DNA from: Candidatus Eisenbacteria bacterium
GTDB lineage: Bacteria; Desulfobacterota; Binatia; DP-6
Direction: 5' to 3'
DNA length: 64,000 nt
NCBI GenBank assembly: GCA_035577985.1
Contig: DATJZY010000188.1
Coordinates: 1-64,000, forward strand
Under the pieces are notes generated by a model. The model was not told where the DNA came from. It searched no databases and saw nothing but the letters and a program-made list of their open reading frames with translations. The translations under genes and the position numbers were made by a program. Position 1 is the first letter of the stretch; each line of letters opens with the position of its first letter. This document shows positions 54,856-61,125 of this stretch, piece by piece.

Positions 54856-55849
54856 GGCCGGCGCTCCGCAGCAGCAGCGGCTGCAGCGCCGGCCACACCA
54901 GCGCGGCCATCTTGTCCGCCCCCTGCGCGCTGAAGTGGCCGCCCAGATCGCGGAACTCCGGCTTCGTGAGCGCATCGTGCAGGTCGAGCAGGGTCCCGCC
55001 GTTCGCCTCCACCACGCGACGGAGCACCTCGACGTGCGCTGCCACCGCAGCCGGATCGTACGTGCCGCGGGCCGTCAGCCACTCCCACGGGATCGGCGTC
55101 ACCACGACCAGCGCCGGGACGCCGCGCGCGGTCGCCATCCGCACCGTTTCGCCCGCAAAGCGCACGAGCGGATGGCCCGGCGTGAGCGCGGCGGCATACC
55201 GCCCCGCGATGCCGGCCATGGCCGGGCCGAGGCGCGGCCGCTTGCTCGTCCCGAGCGCGCTCCAGAAGCCCGCCTCCTGGAAGTCGTTGCGGAGCCCCTC
55301 GGCGACCAGGAACGTCCACACGCCCCAGTCGGTGTCGATGAGCCGCGCGAGCAGCAGGCGCGGCGCCGTGAGGCCGCGGGCGGCAATGGGCAGGGTCACC
55401 GCGCGCGGCAGCTCGTCGCCGGGAATCAGCCCGGCGAGATCGGTGAAGCCGCGGTTCGTGCCGCCGGGATCGAACAGGCGCAGGTGCGCGACCAGCACCA
55501 CGACCCTCGGCCGGAGGTCCAGCACCGGCCCGATGAGGGTGTAGTAGCCGAAGAAGTCGAATCCGGGCGTGCACAGGTTGGCGCTCCGCATCCGCAGGGG
55601 GTTCAGATCCTTGCGCTGGATCACCGACGGATAGCTCGGCATCGTCAGCTCCATCAGCGTCGAGTCGCCGAGCCAGACGACGTCCAGGTGCTCGCCCTCC
55701 CACTTGGCGAGCCAGCCGGCGAGCACGCGGTGCGGATAGAGGTCCTGCCCCTTCGCGTACGCCGTGTCGCCCCACGTCGCGGTGATCCACCACGTCGCAA
55801 CGCCGAGCCCGACCAGATACGAGACCACGATGCCGACGACGCGCCGCAC
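54821..55849 (-). CDS. Membrane-anchored SGNH-like protein
   Basis: This 342-residue protein has an N-terminal membrane helix (about 5-25) and a periplasmic SGNH-like domain. Block I is VVWLGDSTLMELTMPSY (Ser63), block V is likely DLGGHFSAQG (Asp-x-x-His) and VVVTPIPWEW is a conserved strand. Its layout matches AlgJ/AlgX/PatB-type O-acetyl donors that work with an MBOAT. The start is GTG at 55849. A paralogue lies immediately upstream (12 nt). Confidence 0.82.
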   Translation of the reverse strand: MRRVVGIVVSYLVGLGVATWWITATWGDTAYAKGQDLYPHRVLAGWLAKWEGEHLDVVWLGDSTLMELTMPSYPSVIQRKDLNPLRMRSANLCTPGFDFFGYYTLIGPVLDLRPRVVVLVAHLRLFDPGGTNRGFTDLAGLIPGDELPRAVTLPIAARGLTAPRLLLARLIDTDWGVWTFLVAEGLRNDFQEAGFWSALGTSKRPRLGPAMAGIAGRYAAALTPGHPLVRFAGETVRMATARGVPALVVVTPIPWEWLTARGTYDPAAVAAHVEVLRRVVEANGGTLLDLHDALTKPEFRDLGGHFSAQGADKMAALVWPALQPLLLRSAGLSAPAASRGTP

Positions 55850-55861
55850 GCGGCGGGCGTC

Positions 55862-56884
55862 CTACTCCGTTCGCTCGACCTCCAGCAACCGGGCGATCGG
55901 CGGCCACACGAGCTCGGCCATGCGCGCGTTGCCCTGGGGCGTGAAGTGTCCGCCGGCGTCGCGCAGGAGCGACTCGGGCAGCGCATCGTGCAGATCCAGC
56001 ACGTGCCCGCCCTCGGACTCGACCACCTCGCGGACGACGGCCGCCCGCTCCGCGTACTCGCGCTCGTCGTACCAGCCCATGCCCCGCAGCCGATCGACCG
56101 GCACGGGCGTCACGACCACCAGGACGCGGGCGCCGCGCGCCACCGCACGCGCGACGGCGTCGCGCGCGAAGCGCATGAGCGGCTGGCGGGGACGGATGGG
56201 ACGCCGGTAGGCGCCGAGCACGCCGCTGCGTCCGGCCACGAAGACCTCCCACTGCGTCAGCTCGCGCGGTGCGTCCGGTCCGAGGACGCGCCAGAAGCGC
56301 TGCTCCTGGAACAGCCGGCGGGACCCTTCGGCGATGAGGAACGCGTCCTCGCCGGGGGTCGTTCGCAGCGCGCGCGCGAGCACGAGCCGCGGCGCGGTCA
56401 TGCCGCGAAAGCTGTACGGCAGCGCGAGCACGTCCGGCAGGCGCGAAAGCGGCTGCTCGGCCACGAGGTCGTTGAAGCCCCGCACGCCGCCCTCGGGGAT
56501 CGAGACGCGGAAGTTGGCGATCATCACGATCACGCGCGGACCCAGGTCGAGCGTCGCGTCGATCAGCGAGTCGTAGGCGTAGAAGTCGAACCCCATCGCC
56601 GCGAGCGCGACGCCGTGGAGTCCGCGCGGCTCGAGGTCGTCGCGGTCGACGAGCGCCGGATAGCCGACGATCTTCGGCGCGTCCATGATGCTCGAGTCGC
56701 CGAGCCACGCGACGTCCGGCCGCGGTCCGCGTGCCGCGAGCTCGATCTGGTCGAGGACCACGCGGTGCACGTAGAGCGCCTCGCCGGCGACGCGCGACGG
56801 CGCGCCGGCGACGCGCACGAGCACGGCGGCGGCGACGCCGAGCACGCCGAAGAAGGTGAGCAGGATCGCGACGACACGCGGCAT
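55862..56884 (-). CDS. Membrane-anchored SGNH-like protein, paralogue
   Basis: This 340-residue paralogue has an N-terminal helix (about 4-25), block I VAWLGDSSIMDAP (Ser64), DFYAYDSLIDATLDLGPRVIVMIANFR, VVVTPVPVDRL and DAGGHFTPQGN with the Asp-His pair. It and the 54821-55849 gene align along their length and are in tandem, probably from duplication. They sit opposite the MBOAT gene and could form two acetyl-transfer partners. Confidence 0.82.
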   Translation of the reverse strand: MPRVVAILLTFFGVLGVAAAVLVRVAGAPSRVAGEALYVHRVVLDQIELAARGPRPDVAWLGDSSIMDAPKIVGYPALVDRDDLEPRGLHGVALAAMGFDFYAYDSLIDATLDLGPRVIVMIANFRVSIPEGGVRGFNDLVAEQPLSRLPDVLALPYSFRGMTAPRLVLARALRTTPGEDAFLIAEGSRRLFQEQRFWRVLGPDAPRELTQWEVFVAGRSGVLGAYRRPIRPRQPLMRFARDAVARAVARGARVLVVVTPVPVDRLRGMGWYDEREYAERAAVVREVVESEGGHVLDLHDALPESLLRDAGGHFTPQGNARMAELVWPPIARLLEVERTE

Positions 56885-56943
56885 CAGGAATCGGCGCGCG
56901 GTTTGACGATCACCGCGCCCGCCGCCTAGAACACGCCGGCCAC

Positions 56944-58335
56944 ATGCTGTTCAACAGCCTCGAGTTCCTGATCTTCCTGCCCCTCACCCTCGTCATCCAT
57001 TACCTGTGCATCCCGCGTCGTTTCTGGCGCGGCCGCAAGATCTTCCTGGTCGTCGCCAGTTACCTCTTCTACATGTCGTGGAACCCGTTCTTCGGGCTCC
57101 TGCTGCTGGGCTCCACGCTCATCGACTACTCGCTCGGCATCGTGCTCGAGCGTACGACCGAGCCCGTACGACGGCGCCTCCTCCTGTGCGTGAGCCTCGC
57201 CTTCAACCTCGGCATGCTCGGCTACTTCAAGTACGGGAACTTCGTCGCCGACAACCTCTACCATCTGTTCGGTCTGGCGGAGCCGCCGCACTGGGACATC
57301 CTGCTGCCGATCGGCATCTCGTTCTACACCTTCGAGTCGCTCGCCTACACGATCAACGTCTACCGCGGTGAGCGCGCCTGCCGGAGCCTGCTCGACTTCG
57401 CGCTGTTCCTCTCGTTCTTCCCGCACCTGGTCGCCGGACCAATCGTGCGCCCGCGCGCCTTCATCCCGCAGCTCGCGTCCGCGCCGGTCGTGACCGGCCC
57501 CGACGTCGAGGAGGCGCTCGCCCGCATCGCCCAGGGGTTCCTGAAGAAGGTGCTGCTCGCGGACGTGCTCGGCCAGTACGTGGACCAGGTCTGGGGCGAC
57601 CTCGGCGCCTACCCCGCCGGCAACGTGCTGCTCGCATACTACGCCTACGCCTTCCAGATCTACTTCGACTTCTCGGGCTACACCGACATCGCGCTCGGCG
57701 TGAGCCGGCTCTTCGGCCTGTGGCTCCCCGAGAACTTCGAACGCCCGTATCTCGCCCAGAGCCCGCGCGAGTTCTGGCAGCGCTGGCACATCTCCCTCTC
57801 GACGTGGCTGCGCGACTACCTCTACATCTCCCTCGGCGGCAATCGCGGCTCGCGCCTGCGCACCTACGTGAACCTCCTCGTCACGATGCTGCTGGGCGGC
57901 CTATGGCACGGCGCCGCGTGGAACTTCGTCGTGTGGGGCGGCTATCACGGCACGCTGCTCGCGGGGCACCGGCTGTTCACGGACCGGCGGCCGCCCGCCG
58001 ACCGCGGGCCCGTCGCGACCGCGCTCTGCCGCATCGGCATGTTCCACCTGGTCGTGCTCGGCTGGGTGTTCTTCCGGGCGCCGTCGCTCGCCGAGAGCAT
58101 CGTGTCGCTCGGACGGCTCGCAACCCCGGGCTACATCGTGGTCCGCGCGGGCTCGGAGGCCGCGATCCTGGTCGCCGTCGGGCTCCTGCTGCACGTGGCC
58201 CCGCCGGCGGCGAAGCTGCGCGAGCGGTTCGTCGCCCTGTCGCCCGTGGCGCAGGGGCTCGCCTACAGCGCCGCGACGGTCGCCGCCTTCTTCCTGGCGC
58301 CGGCGAGCGAGCGCTTCATCTACTTCCAGTTCTGA
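56944..58335 (+). CDS. MBOAT-family O-acyltransferase
   Basis: This 463-residue multi-helix protein is of the AlgI/PatA type. It carries LPIGISFYTFESLAYTINVYRGE, FFPHLVAGPIVRPRAFIPQL, SPREFWQRWHISLSTWLRDYLYISLGG and the catalytic His in LLGGLWHGAAWNF (His322). It transfers acyl groups across the inner membrane to polysaccharide, usually with an SGNH partner, and both candidates are adjacent. Its stop lies 4 nt before the next gene. Confidence 0.92.
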   Translation: MLFNSLEFLIFLPLTLVIHYLCIPRRFWRGRKIFLVVASYLFYMSWNPFFGLLLLGSTLIDYSLGIVLERTTEPVRRRLLLCVSLAFNLGMLGYFKYGNFVADNLYHLFGLAEPPHWDILLPIGISFYTFESLAYTINVYRGERACRSLLDFALFLSFFPHLVAGPIVRPRAFIPQLASAPVVTGPDVEEALARIAQGFLKKVLLADVLGQYVDQVWGDLGAYPAGNVLLAYYAYAFQIYFDFSGYTDIALGVSRLFGLWLPENFERPYLAQSPREFWQRWHISLSTWLRDYLYISLGGNRGSRLRTYVNLLVTMLLGGLWHGAAWNFVVWGGYHGTLLAGHRLFTDRRPPADRGPVATALCRIGMFHLVVLGWVFFRAPSLAESIVSLGRLATPGYIVVRAGSEAAILVAVGLLLHVAPPAAKLRERFVALSPVAQGLAYSAATVAAFFLAPASERFIYFQF

Positions 58336-58339
58336 TCCC

Positions 58340-60178
58340 ATGTTACGCGGCCGCGGCGCGACGCTGCTCTGCCTCATCGCCATCGGGTGCGCGACCCTGT
58401 CGGTCGGCTGCCGGCGGCCGGGCGCGCCGGCCGAGGTCGTCGTCACCGACCTCGCCTATGGGGCGGTCGACGGCGTCGCGGGGCCGCTGCCGGTCGCGGA
58501 CCTCGACGGCGTGCGCGCGCTGCTCCAGCAGCGCGCCGGCACGATCGACGTGTGGCTGCGGCTGCCCGCCGATCCCGTGCTGCGCTTCCGCATCGAGCCA
58601 CCGGCTCCGGCGCCGGCGATCCGCATCACGACCACGGTGGACGGCGCGGAGCGCGAGGCCACACCGGTCCGATCCGAGAGCGGCGAATGGACGGCGCACC
58701 TCGCCGGCGGCGAAGGCGATCTCGCCCGCCTGCGCCTCGAGTCGCGGCAGCCGATGCCGATCGCGTGGCGCGACGTGCGTGTCGCCGGGACGGCCACGGC
58801 CGCGCCGCCACCGCTCGCCGCACGGCTCCGCCCGCCCGAGGGCCAGCGCATCAACGTGATCGTCGTGCTGGTGGACGCGCTGCGCGCCGACCACCTCTCG
58901 GTCTACGGCTATCCGCGCGACACCTCGCCCAACCTCGCCGCGCTCGCCGCGCACGGCGTCGTGTTCACGCAGGCCTATGCGGCCGGGCCGAGCACGCTCA
59001 ACTCGATCCCTTCGCTCTTCACGTCGCGCTACCCGTCGGAGGTCGGCGCCAAGTTCCAGCAGCTCGCGATCGTGCCGAAGACGCTCGCCGAGACGTTCCA
59101 CGACGCGGGCTACCAGACGGCGGCGTTCGTGGTGAACCGCGCCGTCCTCGGCAACCTGGGATTCGGACGCGGCTTCGACACCTACGACCATCCGATCACG
59201 TCGCCCAGCACGCAGCCGGGCCAACCGGCCCCGACCGACCGCGTCCTCGTCCGCACGGCGCTCGGATGGATCACACGTCACGCGTCGGCGCCGTTCTTCG
59301 CGTACGTGCACACGCTCGACGTGCACGATCGGCTCTATCCCCTCCAGTACCGAGGGCGCTTCGACGCCGACGGGCGCAAGCCGCCGGCCACGCCACCTCG
59401 CGCGCGCGACCGCGTCGCGCTCGGCGACTTCCACGGCGCGGCGCGCGAGATGGAGCTCGAAGCGCGCGGCAGCAATCTCACGAACGTGTACGACGAGACG
59501 ATCGCGTGGACGGACCAGCAGCTCGGCGATCTGGTGGAGGGCCTCGGCGTCCTCGGCATCCGCGATCGCACCGCGATCGTGGTCGTCGCCGACCATGGCG
59601 ACGCGCTCGGCCCCGAGGACGACGGGACGCACGGGCACGCGCACTCGCTCTACCAGGAGCTGGTGCGTGTGCCGTTCGTGATGGGGCTGCCGTGGACCGG
59701 CTCGCGCCGCGACGTGGACCAGATCGTGAGCCTGCTCGACGTCGCGCCGACGGTTGCGAGCCTCGCCGGCGTCGCGCCGTCCAGCGCGTGGGTCGGACGC
59801 GACCTCTTCGCGCCGGGCCGGCCGCTCGACGCGCCGAGCGCGCTCATGGAGCGCCTCGAGCCGCCGTGGGGTCCCAAGGCCATGATCCGCCCGGGCCTCT
59901 ACGGCGTAGCGGAATGGGGCGTGCGACGCGGCAACTGGAAGCTCCTCATCGATGGGACCCACACGCGGCTCTTCGATCTGACGTCCGACCCGAAAGAGAC
60001 GCGCGACGTCGCCGCCGAGCATCCGGACGCGGTCGCCGAGCTGCAAGCCCATGCATGGCGGCGCTCGCCGGCGCTGGCCGAAGGACGCATCCAGTCCGGC
60101 AGGCTGCCGCTCGACCTCGACGAGGAGAAGCGACGCGAGCTGCTCGACGCGCTGCGAGCGCTCGGCTACGTCGAGTGA
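58340..60178 (+). CDS. Sulfatase-family lipoprotein
   Basis: This 612-residue lipoprotein (lipobox VGC) has an N-terminal beta-domain and a sulfatase domain with NVIVVLVDALRADHLSVYGYPRDTSP, nucleophile loop STLNSIPSLFTSRYPSEVG, HTLDVHD and VVVADHGDALGPE. The modification position is Ser222 in SIPSL, so the S-x-P-S-R signature lacks its Arg. It may use Ser directly or be inactive. It is paralogous to the 42831-44858 protein. It lies in the MBOAT operon and its stop overlaps the next GTG. Confidence 0.87.
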   Translation: MLRGRGATLLCLIAIGCATLSVGCRRPGAPAEVVVTDLAYGAVDGVAGPLPVADLDGVRALLQQRAGTIDVWLRLPADPVLRFRIEPPAPAPAIRITTTVDGAEREATPVRSESGEWTAHLAGGEGDLARLRLESRQPMPIAWRDVRVAGTATAAPPPLAARLRPPEGQRINVIVVLVDALRADHLSVYGYPRDTSPNLAALAAHGVVFTQAYAAGPSTLNSIPSLFTSRYPSEVGAKFQQLAIVPKTLAETFHDAGYQTAAFVVNRAVLGNLGFGRGFDTYDHPITSPSTQPGQPAPTDRVLVRTALGWITRHASAPFFAYVHTLDVHDRLYPLQYRGRFDADGRKPPATPPRARDRVALGDFHGAAREMELEARGSNLTNVYDETIAWTDQQLGDLVEGLGVLGIRDRTAIVVVADHGDALGPEDDGTHGHAHSLYQELVRVPFVMGLPWTGSRRDVDQIVSLLDVAPTVASLAGVAPSSAWVGRDLFAPGRPLDAPSALMERLEPPWGPKAMIRPGLYGVAEWGVRRGNWKLLIDGTHTRLFDLTSDPKETRDVAAEHPDAVAELQAHAWRRSPALAEGRIQSGRLPLDLDEEKRRELLDALRALGYVE

Positions 60179-61125
60179 TCGTGGCGCGCGCGCGACTCCA
60201 TCCGTCCGCCCTCGCCTGCGTGGCGCTCGCGATCGGGATCGGCGGGTGCAGCCTCTGCCGCCGGCCCGATCCGCCCCCCGGTCCGCCCGCGGAGCGAACG
60301 GGCCCTCCGTCGCGCGTCCACCAGGTCTTCGTGCAGGGCCGCTTCGTCGAGATCACGATCGAGGTGCCGCTCGAGCCGCCCGGCCCGAAGCCGGCGGTGA
60401 TCTCGTACATCGCGGACGCGCGCGTGCCGCTGCTCGAGGCCGGCATCGTGGTGGTCAGCTACCGGCAGCACTGGGAGCTGCTGCGCGGCCTGCCGCGCGC
60501 GTCGCCGCCGCCCGACCCGAAGCCCGAGCCCCCGGCCAAGACGTACGGCACGTGGCTGCTCGCCTCGCCGACGCCGAAGACGGTGGGACAGTCGTACTTC
60601 CGCCTGATCGACGCCAACGCGACCGGCACGCTGCCCCAGGTCCTCGACGCGATGGCGGGCGAGCCCGAGATCGACCCCACGCGCATCGGCATCCTCGGCC
60701 ATTCGACCAACGCCTTCGTCGCGCTCCAGGGCGTGGCCGGACAGCCGCGCATCCGGGTGGCCGCCATCGTGGCCGGATGCGGCGACTACCACACCTTCCT
60801 GCACGAGTCGTCGCTCGCGATGAAGGGCGAGCCGCTCGACCTCGATCCCGCCTACAGCGCGTGGCTGCGCGAGCGCGAGGTCCGCTGGCATCCCCGGCGC
60901 GTCCTGCACGCGGCGGTCTTCATGGTGAACGGCCGCGACGACGACACCGTCCCGGCCGACTGCGCGCGGACCACGGCGCGCGCGCTCCGGCGCGCCTATC
61001 GCCGCCTCGGCGCGCCCGAGCGGTTCCGCTTCGTGCTGGTCGACTCCGGGCACACGTTCAACGACGCTGCGCGCGCGGAGGTCTATGCCTGGCTGCGCCG
61101 CTGGCTCGTCGACGCGCCCCGATGA
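60175..61125 (+). CDS. Alpha/beta hydrolase lipoprotein
   Basis: This 316-residue predicted lipoprotein (IGGC lipobox) has an alpha/beta hydrolase core. The nucleophile is Ser177 (ILGHSTNAF, a GxSxN variant of GxSxG). The likely acid is Asp255 (NGRDDDTVP) and the His is His293 (DSGHTF). It may be an acetyl esterase or dienelactone-hydrolase-like enzyme removing acyl groups from the glycan made by the cluster. GTG at 60175 overlaps the sulfatase stop (GTGA), and its stop overlaps the next ATG (ATGA). Confidence 0.8.
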   Translation: MIVARARLHPSALACVALAIGIGGCSLCRRPDPPPGPPAERTGPPSRVHQVFVQGRFVEITIEVPLEPPGPKPAVISYIADARVPLLEAGIVVVSYRQHWELLRGLPRASPPPDPKPEPPAKTYGTWLLASPTPKTVGQSYFRLIDANATGTLPQVLDAMAGEPEIDPTRIGILGHSTNAFVALQGVAGQPRIRVAAIVAGCGDYHTFLHESSLAMKGEPLDLDPAYSAWLREREVRWHPRRVLHAAVFMVNGRDDDTVPADCARTTARALRRAYRRLGAPERFRFVLVDSGHTFNDAARAEVYAWLRRWLVDAPR

